DNA of 64,000 nt, taken from NCBI GenBank assembly GCA_944321145.1, contig CALUKF010000006.1, forward strand, positions 1-64,000, read 5' to 3'. Position numbers and translations under genes: made by a program. Shown here piece by piece: positions 18,480 to 27,267 of this stretch (the stretch's first letter is position 1; the number at the start of each line of letters is the position of its first letter). The notes below the pieces were generated by a model. The model saw only the letters and a list, made by a program, of their open reading frames with translations. It made no database searches and was not told where the DNA came from. The DNA is from an uncultured Odoribacter sp. (GTDB lineage Bacteria > Bacteroidota > Bacteroidia > Bacteroidales > Marinifilaceae).

Positions 18480-21400
18480 TTAAAATCTAAGACCTAATGA
18501 GAATGAAATACTACGGGCAAAAGGATAATCCAAGCCTCGTTCATTGGTCACGGAAGAGGTGTAGAAAATATCATTCATGTATCCGCCAAATGTCATAGAA
18601 GAAGCACCAATCCGCTTCAGCCATTTGGCAGAAGTCTCGTAAGTAATGGATATTGACTCTCCGCTCAAAGTATTTTCATTTGCAATGAAACGTGAGGACA
18701 TCGGCGTGCTCTCGGTTAAAGAAATAGATTTGTACTTGGCCACATCCCCGGGTTGCTGCCAACGGTCATACAATGCCCGTTTGTCCTGATTGTAACGTAT
18801 TTCTGTCTCGGTGATATTTTCCACTTTTTCATACAACGTAGACAAAAATATTTGCCCGCCAAAACGGTAACGGAAATTCACGCTCACGTTCAAGCCTTTC
18901 CAATAGAAAGAAGTCCCGATGATTCCTTCCAAATCGGGGTCGCTGCATCCTACAACCACCTCGTCTTCCGTATCATGTGTAAAAGTCTGGGTGCCATCTT
19001 TCTTGATAAAAATCTCACGCCCGGTCACCGGATCAATGCCCGCAGAACGGACTGCCCACAAATCAGAAGGGCTCCCGCCATCGTAATAACGCTTCATGTT
19101 CGTGCTGGAGATGGTGCCGTTCGCCTCATTCTGCTGATTTTGCTGGTTATAGCGATCCAAGCTATTGCCTATGTCCTGGTATTCGTAATTGTAGTGACTT
19201 CCGTTCGCATTCAATCTCCATTGCAAATTATCACGCCGCCAAAGCACAACATTGGCAGAAAAAGTATAGCCTTTTGTTTTTTGGCTGCCTAAATTGCTTG
19301 GGATAGAAGTTGTTCCCGTAGATGCAGGCAGTGTAATATCCACCAGCAACGGATCCGTGTCCTTGGTAAAGTAATCAAATGTCAGATTCAAACGGCTGTC
19401 AAATAATTCCACATCAATGCCATAGTTCTGATCTATTGTCTTCTGCCATTCCAAATGCGGATTTCCATAAGAACTGATATAAGTTCCCAAGCCAAAGGGA
19501 TTGGTAAAGTTAGAAATATAATTATACATGTTTGAAGACATGTGAGTGCTAAAGTTCTGGTTGCCGGGATTACCGATTGAATAACGCAATTTCAAGTAAT
19601 TCACCACTGCAGAATTTTCCAAAAATGCTTCATTATGAACATTCCAGCCAATACCTATTGCCCAAGTCGTGGAGAATTTATTATCCACTCCAAATACGGA
19701 AGACCCGTCAGCCCGAAGATTGAAATCCAACAGGTAACGTTCGTCAAAAGCATAACCGCCATTCAAATAATAGCTGGCAGAACGCGACTTGGAATTTGAA
19801 TAAGTAGGATGTGCCCCTTCTCTAAAACCGGAAGAATACGCAGGATTGGGAATACGGTCATCAGTAAACCCATAAACCGTGTAAGAACTGCTTTCATTTG
19901 CGGATGAAGACAATTGCATCCCGACCACGGCATTCACCATGTGCTTTTCTTTAAGCAATTGCCCATACGTCAGGTTAATGTCGCCATCATAGCTGACCAC
20001 ATCGCTATTCGTTTCCGCATAACTGCCCGATTCATCATCTGCTCTATTATAAAATTCAGACAAATGAGGAGAACGGAAAACTTCACCCCTTGTCACCGTT
20101 TTGGAAATACTAAACCGTCCGCGCAAACGCAGAGTTGAAATAATCCGCCAATCAATTTCAAAATTATTGCGGAAGCCAAATGCTTTCGTTTCATCAAAAC
20201 TATTTTGCTGCATGTCGTACAACGGATTATACATATATTCCATCGACGTTCCGCTCCCATAGCTTTGCAAAATCATGGGTGCTTCGCCATATTCATTGGT
20301 CTTTCGGTAATAGGGATTAGCCCGAGAGAACTGGGAAAATGCCACATTTTCCCGTGTGGCAAGCGAATAATCCACATTCATGTAATTTGTAAATGCCAAT
20401 GTTTTGTAACGGTAAATCAAGCGCAAGTTTCCATTCAGCACATCCCTGTCTGATCCTTTCATGACACCCTGGGTTTTATTGTAATTGAAGCCCAAGCCAT
20501 AGCGCATCCGGTCGTCGCCACCCTCCACGAACAAATCATGAGAATGCGACACGGCAAAACGCAAAGGCTCGCTCATCCAATAGGTATCCACTCCCCGCCG
20601 CACCTCTGCCAAACGGGAATAGTAAGTTTGGGCGTACCCCTCGCTGATAATATCGCCATTTGCGTCCAAATCACCGTAATACCCTGCCAATTTCTCAAAC
20701 TCCAACTTCTCAGAAGAGTTCATCAGATTGTAATCCGTGAGGTCGGCGAAAGACAAATTCAGGTTGCCGTTGTAGTTCACCTGCAGCGTGCCGGGCTTCG
20801 GGGCTTTGGTTTCCACCACAATGACACCATTGGCAGCCTTTGAACCATAAATTGCCGTAGCAGCAGCATCCTTCAAGATGGTAATGCTTGCCACCCTGTC
20901 CATACTCAAGTTATTAATGGTTGCCAAGGTTGATTCAAAACCGTCCAAAATAAAGAGAGGTTGGTTCGGATCTTGCCCATATTCTTGCTCCAAACCGGCA
21001 ATACTTGTCGTACCCCGGACATTGATATCCGGCAACGTATTCGGGTCGGAACCCATCAGGTTGTTTTCCATAATGGCAAATGAGGGGTCCAATGTCCGCA
21101 AGCTACGCAATACGTTGGTGTTGCCCATCATTTTCAATTCCTTCTCTGAATAGGTTTTCGAAGACCCCGTGAAGCTCTCCTTATTCCTCGTGTAAATACC
21201 GGTCACCACAACCTCGTCAATCTCCGTCACTTCTGCTTCCATCACCACATTCAGTTCGGTACGGTCTCCGACCACTACCCGCTGCACTTCCATACCCACA
21301 AATGAAAAGACCAATGCCAACCCCTCCTGTTCCGGGCAATTCAACACATAATTTCCATCGGCATCGGTAGCCGTACCGACAGTCGTGCCTTCAATCACCA

Positions 21401-21857
21401 CGGTTACTCCCGGCAGGGGTACGCCTGCCTCATCCGTCACCTTACCTGTCAATTTCCGCTCCTGCACTTGGGGCAGCGAGGCTTCGGGTTTGGGCTCACC
21501 GGCTTTCAGGATGATGGTGTTGTCTTCAATCCGGTAAGTCAGGTTCGTTCCCTCCAGGCATTTTTCAAGCACTACGCGCAAATCTTCGTCCGTGAAACGG
21601 AAGGTCAGATTCTTCACACGCTCCACTTGCTCGTCCTGGTAGAGGAACGTGTAATTGGTACTCCTTTCGATAATCGGGATGATTTCTGCTAAGGTAGCAT
21701 TCTCCACTTCGAAAGAAACTTTTCCTACTTGGCTATACGCTGTAGCCATTGATTGCAGAGATATTGCTATCAGAGAAAATGTAAATACCAACATTTTCCT
21801 GACCCCTTCCCTGCATCTTCTTCCATAAAGAAGTTTCCAATCTTTCGATTTTTTCAT
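18480..21857 (-). CDS. SusC/RagA TonB-dependent transporter with STN domain
   Basis: 1125 residues: signal region, STN (secretin and TonB N-terminus) domain at about 45-118, a CarboxypepD-regulatory-like beta domain at about 135-225 (GKVTDEAGVPLPGVTVVIEG), plug with SusC signature (ILKDAAATAIYGSKAANGVIVVET), and beta barrel ending SFSLGLRF. An STN domain is the part that talks to FecR anti-sigma proteins, and a FecR and an ECF sigma gene lie directly upstream. So substrate arrival probably switches on the operon by cell-surface signalling. Sugar versus peptide substrate cannot be decided. Confidence 0.92.
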   Translation of the reverse strand: MKKSKDWKLLYGRRCREGVRKMLVFTFSLIAISLQSMATAYSQVGKVSFEVENATLAEIIPIIERSTNYTFLYQDEQVERVKNLTFRFTDEDLRVVLEKCLEGTNLTYRIEDNTIILKAGEPKPEASLPQVQERKLTGKVTDEAGVPLPGVTVVIEGTTVGTATDADGNYVLNCPEQEGLALVFSFVGMEVQRVVVGDRTELNVVMEAEVTEIDEVVVTGIYTRNKESFTGSSKTYSEKELKMMGNTNVLRSLRTLDPSFAIMENNLMGSDPNTLPDINVRGTTSIAGLEQEYGQDPNQPLFILDGFESTLATINNLSMDRVASITILKDAAATAIYGSKAANGVIVVETKAPKPGTLQVNYNGNLNLSFADLTDYNLMNSSEKLEFEKLAGYYGDLDANGDIISEGYAQTYYSRLAEVRRGVDTYWMSEPLRFAVSHSHDLFVEGGDDRMRYGLGFNYNKTQGVMKGSDRDVLNGNLRLIYRYKTLAFTNYMNVDYSLATRENVAFSQFSRANPYYRKTNEYGEAPMILQSYGSGTSMEYMYNPLYDMQQNSFDETKAFGFRNNFEIDWRIISTLRLRGRFSISKTVTRGEVFRSPHLSEFYNRADDESGSYAETNSDVVSYDGDINLTYGQLLKEKHMVNAVVGMQLSSSANESSSYTVYGFTDDRIPNPAYSSGFREGAHPTYSNSKSRSASYYLNGGYAFDERYLLDFNLRADGSSVFGVDNKFSTTWAIGIGWNVHNEAFLENSAVVNYLKLRYSIGNPGNQNFSTHMSSNMYNYISNFTNPFGLGTYISSYGNPHLEWQKTIDQNYGIDVELFDSRLNLTFDYFTKDTDPLLVDITLPASTGTTSIPSNLGSQKTKGYTFSANVVLWRRDNLQWRLNANGSHYNYEYQDIGNSLDRYNQQNQQNEANGTISSTNMKRYYDGGSPSDLWAVRSAGIDPVTGREIFIKKDGTQTFTHDTEDEVVVGCSDPDLEGIIGTSFYWKGLNVSVNFRYRFGGQIFLSTLYEKVENITETEIRYNQDKRALYDRWQQPGDVAKYKSISLTESTPMSSRFIANENTLSGESISITYETSAKWLKRIGASSMTFGGYMNDIFYTSSVTNERGLDYPFARSISFSLGLRF

Positions 21858-21884
21858 ACATTTGTGATATTAAATTAAACAATT

Positions 21885-21934
21885 GACGGCTACATGCCGT
21901 TTTCAAAGGCAGGATATGCGGGTATCCTGCTTTT
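21885..21934 (-). promoter_or_regulatory. Hairpins between fecR and susC
   Basis: Two inverted repeats separate the regulator genes from the SusC gene. A 12-bp stem (21905-21916 with 21923-21934, core GCAGGATA/TATCCTGC) begins at the fecR stop and may attenuate read-through, although only a short CTTTG follows it on the minus strand. A 5-bp ACGGC/GCCGT hairpin (21886-21900) comes next. No clear promoter is seen before susC; a promoter for the partner ECF sigma would not match the housekeeping consensus. Confidence 0.5.
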
Positions 21935-23106
21935 TACTTGGCGGCGATGTAAATCGTCCTTTCTACAATCCTAAATTCCAGTCCGCCGGTCATTTCCAGC
22001 ATCCGCACCACTTGGCTGAAATCCTCATAGCGGCGGATGTTGCCGGAGAAAGAGATGCCTCGCGGCTCCTCGCTCTCAAACACGACGTCCACATTATACC
22101 ATCTTGAAACAATGCGCATCACTTCTTCCAACGAACGCTTGCGGAACACAAATTTCCCTTCCGTCCAGGCGATATAGGGATAAACGTCCACTTCGCGCTT
22201 GTCCAGCCGCCCTGCGGCATCCCACACGCCCTGCTCCCCGGGCGCCAACGTCACTTCACCCCCGCCGGCAGAAAAACGCACGGCTCCCTCCACCAGCGTG
22301 GTTTCCGTCCGCCGTTCCTCGGCATAGGCGGAGATATTGAAACTCGTGCCCAAGACTTCGATTTCCGTGTTTCCGGTTTCCACGATAAAAGGATGCCTGC
22401 TGTCCTTCGCCACCTCAAAATAGGCTTCGCCGGAGAGGTATACCCGCCGCTCGTCCCCAACAAACTGCACCGGATAACGCAATTCGGAAGCCGAATTCAA
22501 CTGTACTGCCGTACCGTCCTGCAAGACCACCGTGTATTCCCCTCCCCGCGGGATGCGCAAGATGTTGTATTGCATCTCTGCCGTCCGCGCTCCCTTCACG
22601 TAATTCAAATGCTTCCCGGATGTATGCACCCGCGCCCCGGGCTGTTCGAAAACAGAATCCTGCACGCCCGTTCCCAGAAAAACGCTCGCGCCGTCTGCCA
22701 ATATCAACTCCGCCTTGGCTTCGCCCGGAGGGATGATTGCCTCTGCCAGCATTTGCGGCGCCTGCTCCTCCGGCAATGCCATCCAATAGCCTGCAAGCCC
22801 TACTGCCAGCAAACACACGGCTGCCACCCCCGAAATCCAGTATGCCACCCGACGCCTTGCCCTCCGCCTGCAAAGGGCACGCACGGCGCAATAAGCTGCC
22901 TCGGCATCAAAATGGCTGTGCATCTCCGCATGGGCAGGCACGAAATCCGCTGCCAGCACCTTCCGGTACAACGCCTCGTTCTCACGCGCCGCCTTCCGCC
23001 ATGCCTCCAATGCCCGGCGTTCCTCCTCTGCCAATTCCCCCTGCTTGGCATGCACCAGCAGGGTAGCGATATGTGAATAATCTTCAAACTGTGCCATATT
23101 CGTCAT
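21934..23106 (-). CDS. FecR-family anti-sigma factor
   Basis: About 390 residues. An N-terminal cytoplasmic anti-sigma region (about 1-80) precedes one membrane helix (YWISGVAAVCLLAVGLAGYW). A periplasmic FecR domain follows (RGGEYTVVLQDGTAVQLNS), and a C-terminal DUF4974-like STN-related domain (FVFRKRSLEEVMRIVSRWYN). It should hold the ECF sigma at the membrane and release it when the SusC STN domain signals. The start at MTNMAQFEDYSHIA is one of two close ATGs. Confidence 0.9.
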   Translation of the reverse strand: MTNMAQFEDYSHIATLLVHAKQGELAEEERRALEAWRKAARENEALYRKVLAADFVPAHAEMHSHFDAEAAYCAVRALCRRRARRRVAYWISGVAAVCLLAVGLAGYWMALPEEQAPQMLAEAIIPPGEAKAELILADGASVFLGTGVQDSVFEQPGARVHTSGKHLNYVKGARTAEMQYNILRIPRGGEYTVVLQDGTAVQLNSASELRYPVQFVGDERRVYLSGEAYFEVAKDSRHPFIVETGNTEIEVLGTSFNISAYAEERRTETTLVEGAVRFSAGGGEVTLAPGEQGVWDAAGRLDKREVDVYPYIAWTEGKFVFRKRSLEEVMRIVSRWYNVDVVFESEEPRGISFSGNIRRYEDFSQVVRMLEMTGGLEFRIVERTIYIAAK

Positions 23107-23188
23107 GTTATTTCTACTGACAAGACACATCAAATGAAAAAAGGAGGTATATGGAAAAGAAAAAAAATTTCAAGAAAAACGCAAGCCT

Positions 23189-23722
23189 CTATAACATAGG
23201 CAAAAAGAACAGAGACAAACGCCCAAATTTTTCCTTCAGGATTCGCCTCGCAATTTGCTTTTGCTTCTTTACGGTTTCTTCGGCAATGTTGAGTTTCTCG
23301 GCAATTTCCCGCGCCTTGTAGCCGTCCAATGCCAATTCAAACACCGACCGGCAGGCAGGAGGCAGGCATCCCAACGAATTGCGCAACAGGCGGTAGGTCT
23401 CCTCCTCGATATAGCGGTTGACCTCCGTCACCTCCACTTCTTCTGCAAACGATGCCATCGCCTTGTCCCGCAGGCGTTCTGCCCGCAAATAATTAAAGCA
23501 CCGGTATTTCACCATCTGATACAGATAAGCCGAGAAATCCTCCACCGCTTTCCACCGCTCCCGTGTCTCCCACAACTTCACGAAAACGTCCTGCACGACA
23601 TCCTGTGCCGCATCCTCATTCCCCAAATACCCGCAAGCAAAGGTGCACAGGGACGGATAGTAATCCACAAACAATTGATGGAAAAATCGTTCTTCGTCGT
23701 CTATGGGCATGTTGTCTGACAT
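23189..23722 (-). CDS. ECF sigma-70 family RNA polymerase sigma factor
   Basis: 177 residues from the ATG giving MSDNMPIDDEERFFHQLF. Region 2 (LFVDYYPSLCTFACGYLG through DVFVKLWE) and region 4 (LPPACRSVFELALDGYKARE, AEETVKKQKQIARRIL) are clear, with no region 3, as in ECF sigmas. The longer upstream reading runs past the probable promoter and is discarded. It should direct transcription of the SusC/SusD locus under FecR control. Confidence 0.9.
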   Translation of the reverse strand: MSDNMPIDDEERFFHQLFVDYYPSLCTFACGYLGNEDAAQDVVQDVFVKLWETRERWKAVEDFSAYLYQMVKYRCFNYLRAERLRDKAMASFAEEVEVTEVNRYIEEETYRLLRNSLGCLPPACRSVFELALDGYKAREIAEKLNIAEETVKKQKQIARRILKEKFGRLSLFFLPML

Positions 23723-23755
23723 GGGGTTTGTAGTTTTTTTGCATTTTTCTGCCGG

Positions 23756-23786
23756 CGAATATACAAAACATTCCTCACCCGCGCAA
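23756..23786 (-). promoter_or_regulatory. Probable promoter of the ECF sigma-fecR unit
   Basis: On the minus strand, TTG (23784-23786), 20 bases and TATATTCG (23756-23763) resemble the housekeeping consensus with one mismatch in the -7 box. The predicted leader to the sigma gene is about 27 bases. Confidence 0.45.
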
Positions 23787-23857
23787 ATGGTTTCCCACCC
23801 TTCCTGCACAATTTTATCTCCCGCCGTTCATCGGTTCTCATTTCCAGCCCATTTTTC

Positions 23858-23978
23858 AGGGGTTTCTCTTGACTTTCTTGTACCTTTCCGGTACCTTTCC
23901 AGTACCTTTGTAGTACCTACTTAGTACATCTGAACTGCAAAGGTGCTCCCAAAGTACTCCCATGGTACAAGAAGGGCG
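23858..23978. repeat. 11-bp phased palindromic array B
   Basis: Eleven consecutive 11-bp units. The left units are GTAC-headed (GTACCTTTCCG at 23880, then variants at 23891, 23902, 23913 and 23924). The right units are CTCCC-headed (CTCCCAAAGTA at 23946). The arms are imperfect reverse complements: CTTGTACC (23877-23884) pairs with GGTACAAG (23964-23971). It lies in the gap between the DUF2442 gene and the sigma-factor promoter, with no open frame of its own. Confidence 0.75.
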
Positions 23979-24028
23979 GCAGAAATAGGAAAGGAATATA
24001 AAAGAAAAAGACGGAATTATAGACTAAA

Positions 24029-24268
24029 TCATGCCGCCGTACCTATTTCATAAAGAAATTCAGGCGCCAGATCTGCACCATTTGCCCATTCAATAGTGAC
24101 ACACGTCAAACCATATTGGATAAATTTGCTTTTATCCAATAATTCTCCAAAGACTTCCCCGGTCAAATAAGGCTTTAAATCTACCAACTTGGTTACACCA
24201 TCGCTAAACTTTATCCGGAGCTTGTATTCCCCCATATAGTCTACATCAAGTATACGCAACATAAACAC
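24029..24268 (-). CDS. DUF2442 family protein
   Basis: 79 residues, matching the small DUF2442 fold (LRIKFSDGVTKLVDLKPYL followed by VTIEWANGADLAPEFLYE). The family is typically encoded next to DUF4160 genes, as here, one base downstream. It has been discussed as part of toxin-antitoxin-like or regulatory pairs, but its function is not established. An internal start two codons later (MLRILDVDY) is equally plausible. Confidence 0.75.
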   Translation of the reverse strand: MFMLRILDVDYMGEYKLRIKFSDGVTKLVDLKPYLTGEVFGELLDKSKFIQYGLTCVTIEWANGADLAPEFLYEIGTAA

Positions 24269-24269
24269 T

Positions 24270-24527
24270 TTATTTTAAAGGTTCTATCTTATTCAATTTC
24301 TCTCCATTCTGGGCTTTCTCCCATAAGGCAAGTATTTCCTCTTCATGCAAATCCATCCATTCATTCACTTTTGCAATTACTTTTGCCGGAGCCTTTCCGT
24401 CCACTAACCTGTCCAATACGCTTATGGAACATTCATATTCACGGTAAGTAAAATATATGTGAGGCGGATTATGATCCCGCCAATACAAACTGATAATAAT
24501 TCCATAAAATCTACATATTTCCGGCAT
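24270..24527 (-). CDS. DUF4160 family protein
   Basis: 85 residues, starting MPEICRFYGIIISLYWRDHNPPHIYF; the G-I-x-I-x-x-Y-x-x-D-H-x-P-P-H-x-H/Y pattern is the DUF4160 signature. It pairs with the DUF2442 gene in a two-gene operon with its own promoter. Such pairs are common accessory modules in bacteria; a toxin-antitoxin role is possible and unproven. Confidence 0.8.
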   Translation of the reverse strand: MPEICRFYGIIISLYWRDHNPPHIYFTYREYECSISVLDRLVDGKAPAKVIAKVNEWMDLHEEEILALWEKAQNGEKLNKIEPLK

Positions 24528-24552
24528 GATATTTATTCTTTTGGTTTGAATG

Positions 24553-24583
24553 CAAATTTACGGATTATTTTCCGCACAATCAA
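24553..24583 (-). promoter_or_regulatory. Promoter of the DUF4160-DUF2442 unit
   Basis: On the minus strand, TTG (24581-24583), 20 bases and TAAATTTG (24553-24560) fit the Bacteroidota consensus. It diverges from the cobI gene. Confidence 0.6.
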
Positions 24584-24606
24584 AGACTTTGGAAAGTTTA
24601 TTTCCG

Positions 24607-24614
24607 TATCTTTG
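24607..24614 (+). promoter_or_regulatory. -7 box before cobI
   Basis: TATCTTTG fits TAnnTTTG and lies 30 bases upstream of the chosen ATG. No TTG sits at the optimal distance (the nearest gives a 15-base spacer), so the promoter assignment is tentative. No riboswitch core is visible in the short leader. Confidence 0.4.
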
Positions 24615-24643
24615 CGCCTTGTGAAATATAATTGCATGAAAAG

Positions 24644-25348
24644 ATGACGGGAACAGTATTTAGTGTGTCGTTGGGTCCGGGGGAACCGGAACTGATTACG
24701 TTAAAGGCGTTGAATGTGCTGAAAAGCGCGGATGTGATTTATTGCCCGGGGACGGCATTGGCGACGGGCGGGGTGAAGTCACGCGCACGGGATATCTTGC
24801 AGGCTTTGCCGGTGGACGAGGGCAAGGTGCAGGTGTATGCCGTGCCCATGTCGAAGCAACGGGAGGCGGCAAATGAGGCATACGACAGGCTGTGCGGGGA
24901 AATTCTACGGCAGGTTGCCGAGGGGAAGCAGATTGCCGTGACGGCAGAAGGGGACGCTTGCTTCTATTCGTCCGCCTATTATTTGTATGAACGTCTGCAG
25001 GCGGCAGACTGCCCGGTGAAGATGGTGGCAGGAGTGCCTGCTTTCATTGCGGCTGCGGCTGCGGCAGGGTTGCACATCGCCAAACAACAGGAACGCCTGC
25101 TGGTCATTCCGGGAGATGTGGTGGTGGAGGAATTGCTGGAGAGCGTCGTATCCAAGCGCACGCTGGTCATCATGAAAGTACCGCTGGGGGAAGCCATCAT
25201 GCGTCCTTTCATGGCACGGCATCCGGAACTGCACTACCACTATTTTGAGCAAGTAGGCACGCCCGACGAGTTTTATTCGACAGACCTCTCGGAAATACTC
25301 CGCCGCAAATTCACATACTTCTCCCTGCTAGTGATTTCAGCCCATTAA
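24644..25348 (+). CDS. cobI: Precorrin-2 / cobalt-factor II C20-methyltransferase (CbiL/CobI)
   Basis: 234 residues from the ATG giving MTGTVFSVSLGPGEPELIT. The N-terminal glycine-rich motif GPGEPELIT and the VAGVPAF and EGDACFYSS segments are those of the tetrapyrrole methylase family, and the YCPGT segment is typical of C20-methyltransferases. It transfers a methyl group from SAM to C20 during corrin-ring synthesis. Unlike the other B12 genes in the window it stands alone on the plus strand. An in-frame TTG four codons earlier is less likely. Confidence 0.9.
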   Translation: MTGTVFSVSLGPGEPELITLKALNVLKSADVIYCPGTALATGGVKSRARDILQALPVDEGKVQVYAVPMSKQREAANEAYDRLCGEILRQVAEGKQIAVTAEGDACFYSSAYYLYERLQAADCPVKMVAGVPAFIAAAAAAGLHIAKQQERLLVIPGDVVVEELLESVVSKRTLVIMKVPLGEAIMRPFMARHPELHYHYFEQVGTPDEFYSTDLSEILRRKFTYFSLLVISAH

Positions 25349-25393
25349 AGGGGCGGGCAAGGATGCCTGGAGGACATAAATGCCGCGAGCCAC

Positions 25394-25750
25394 TCATTTA
25401 GCCGAACGATAAAGGGCGACAATCTCGTCTATCGGAATATCCAGTTGCCGGAGACGGGTGAAAAAAGCCGGCAATTCTTCCTCGATGAATTGCACCCTGC
25501 GGATGGCAAGGATAGTTGCCACTCCCCCCGGAGCAACGAAATAGCCCAAGCCCCGCTTGTTGTATATGACTTGCTTGTCTTGGAGGTAGTCGTAGGAGCG
25601 GACTACCGTGTTCACGTTCACTTCCACCGTTGCGGCATATTCGCGCACGGAAGGGATGCGGGCATCTTCGGCATATTTCCGCTCCAGAATCTCATCGCAA
25701 AGCCGGTCGGCTATTTGCAGGTATATGGGTCGTTTTTCTTTGAAATCCAT
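25394..25750 (-). CDS. GntR-family (YtrA-type) transcriptional regulator
   Basis: 118 residues. An N-terminal winged helix-turn-helix (IYLQIADRLCDEILERKY, RIPSVREYAATVEVNVNTVVRSYDYL) is followed by a short helical tail instead of a large effector domain, as in YtrA-like GntR regulators. These usually control the ABC-transporter operon in which they lie. Here it is the last gene, one base after a permease-like gene. Confidence 0.88.
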   Translation of the reverse strand: MDFKEKRPIYLQIADRLCDEILERKYAEDARIPSVREYAATVEVNVNTVVRSYDYLQDKQVIYNKRGLGYFVAPGGVATILAIRRVQFIEEELPAFFTRLRQLDIPIDEIVALYRSAK

Positions 25751-25751
25751 G

Positions 25752-26498
25752 TCATTTCGTTTTTACAATTTCCTTTTTGCAGAATAGCCTGTAGGCGAGC
25801 CAAACATTAAAAACGACAAGCAGCAAGAAAAAAGTGCCCACTATATAAGAAACCAACGGAACCATAAACAACTTCTCCCAGAGAAAATAAGCAAAAGAGG
25901 AGTGCATAGGGGAGAAAAATAGCGGAACAAGGCAAACAAAATAGAAAAGGCATACTTTCAGATAAGAACGAGTTCTAAAATACATTCCACACAACCAAAA
26001 GACTGAAGACACCCAAGCCAAAAGACCAAAAGAGAAAAACTGATAATAAGCCGGGAAATTGTCTTTCCACATCGTCAGAAAAACCAGCGATTCCCGCGGC
26101 ATCCCCTGCAGCCAGTCCACCAGCATTCGGGTAGCTGCCCACAACAAGAAAGGCAAAATGACCAATACCCCACCCATGACAACGGAATAAGACAGCCCAG
26201 CCCAATACTTTTCAGCAGGCGAAGCCGGCAAGGTGAAGAAAAAGACTGCTCTGTTTTTTTTCTGCATTTTATTGAAAAAACAAGCAAAATAGCTATTGAA
26301 TATCAACACATAAGATATCATCAAAAAGCTATACTCATAACTCCCCAGACTCAACATGTCAGTTATACCACCCTGATAAAAAAGATATACAAATACGATG
26401 TATTGCAAACCTATAATGCACACTCCTGACCAAAAATTCTCAAAAAAATAATTCTTCCACAAACAAACGAAACGCTCCCAATTGAAGCGATTTTCCAT
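25752..26498 (-). CDS. ABC-2-like membrane protein
   Basis: About 248 residues from the ATG giving MENRFNWERFVCLW, which has AAGGA seven bases upstream; an in-frame ATG at 26525 overlaps the previous stop by four bases and is the alternative. Six or so hydrophobic segments are visible (FFENFWSGVCIIGLQYIVFV, GGVLVILPFLLW, LVSYIVGTFFLLLVVF). It is probably a permease subunit of the adjacent ABC system. Substrate unknown. Confidence 0.7.
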   Translation of the reverse strand: MENRFNWERFVCLWKNYFFENFWSGVCIIGLQYIVFVYLFYQGGITDMLSLGSYEYSFLMISYVLIFNSYFACFFNKMQKKNRAVFFFTLPASPAEKYWAGLSYSVVMGGVLVILPFLLWAATRMLVDWLQGMPRESLVFLTMWKDNFPAYYQFFSFGLLAWVSSVFWLCGMYFRTRSYLKVCLFYFVCLVPLFFSPMHSSFAYFLWEKLFMVPLVSYIVGTFFLLLVVFNVWLAYRLFCKKEIVKTK

Positions 26499-26521
26499 AT
26501 TTATTTCCTTAACATTTGATT

Positions 26522-27262
26522 TCATATCTGCTTTTTTAAAGTTATACGACCAAAACGCCTATAAGCAAACCACAAGAAAAAAGCCGTCAAAGCCAAATGC
26601 ATGCAGACTGCACACCACTCGTTAGCTTTAAAGAAATCGAATACATTCGTATGCACTATCAGCCAGATTCGAAGATCAGCCCAAAGATAAAGACATGCCA
26701 TGAATACCCAAAAAGCCAACATACGCGGGAACAAGCAAACTAAAGCAAGCCAAAAAGTCGTAAGGCATCCCAGTGCCAAAAAGTAACCACCCATACTGTT
26801 ATAGAGGTCATTAGGTAATATTAATTCTGTGAAAACAGTTGCCCACCATTGAAACATATCACCAATACCTAATGGGTCGTACTCCGGACTAATAAGCGCA
26901 AATACATTCCGCGCACCCACAAAAAAGAGCACAAGTAAACAAGCATACACCGCACCTAACACCAAAGTGAGCATCAACTGACTTACAAATCGTTCTAACT
27001 TGGAAACTGGAAGATTAAGGTAAGATGCATTCGTTTGAAATTTCAAACCATAGTAGAAAAAGAACAGGCGATAAAAAATTGTCAGTCCTGCCACCATTAA
27101 ACAAAGTGTCTGCATTTCATCCTGTTTACGAAAAGCTGCCAAACATAGAGCCAAGCCTACCATCGCCAACCACCAATACACTTCCCATGCTTTGCTTAAC
27201 CTCCCGTTCAAACGCAGCAGCCACCAAGTCCGCTGCAAAGAAAATGATAATGTCTTTTCCAT
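26522..27262 (-). CDS. ABC-2-like membrane protein
   Basis: 246 residues with about six predicted membrane helices (VYWWLAMVGLALCLAAF, LMLTLVLGAVYACLLVLFFV, HLALTAFFLWFAYR). It resembles the neighbouring gene in layout and is probably the second permease subunit. It begins five bases after the ATPase gene ends. No substrate clue is visible. Confidence 0.7.
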   Translation of the reverse strand: MEKTLSFSLQRTWWLLRLNGRLSKAWEVYWWLAMVGLALCLAAFRKQDEMQTLCLMVAGLTIFYRLFFFYYGLKFQTNASYLNLPVSKLERFVSQLMLTLVLGAVYACLLVLFFVGARNVFALISPEYDPLGIGDMFQWWATVFTELILPNDLYNSMGGYFLALGCLTTFWLALVCLFPRMLAFWVFMACLYLWADLRIWLIVHTNVFDFFKANEWCAVCMHLALTAFFLWFAYRRFGRITLKKQI

Positions 27263-27267
27263 AGTCC

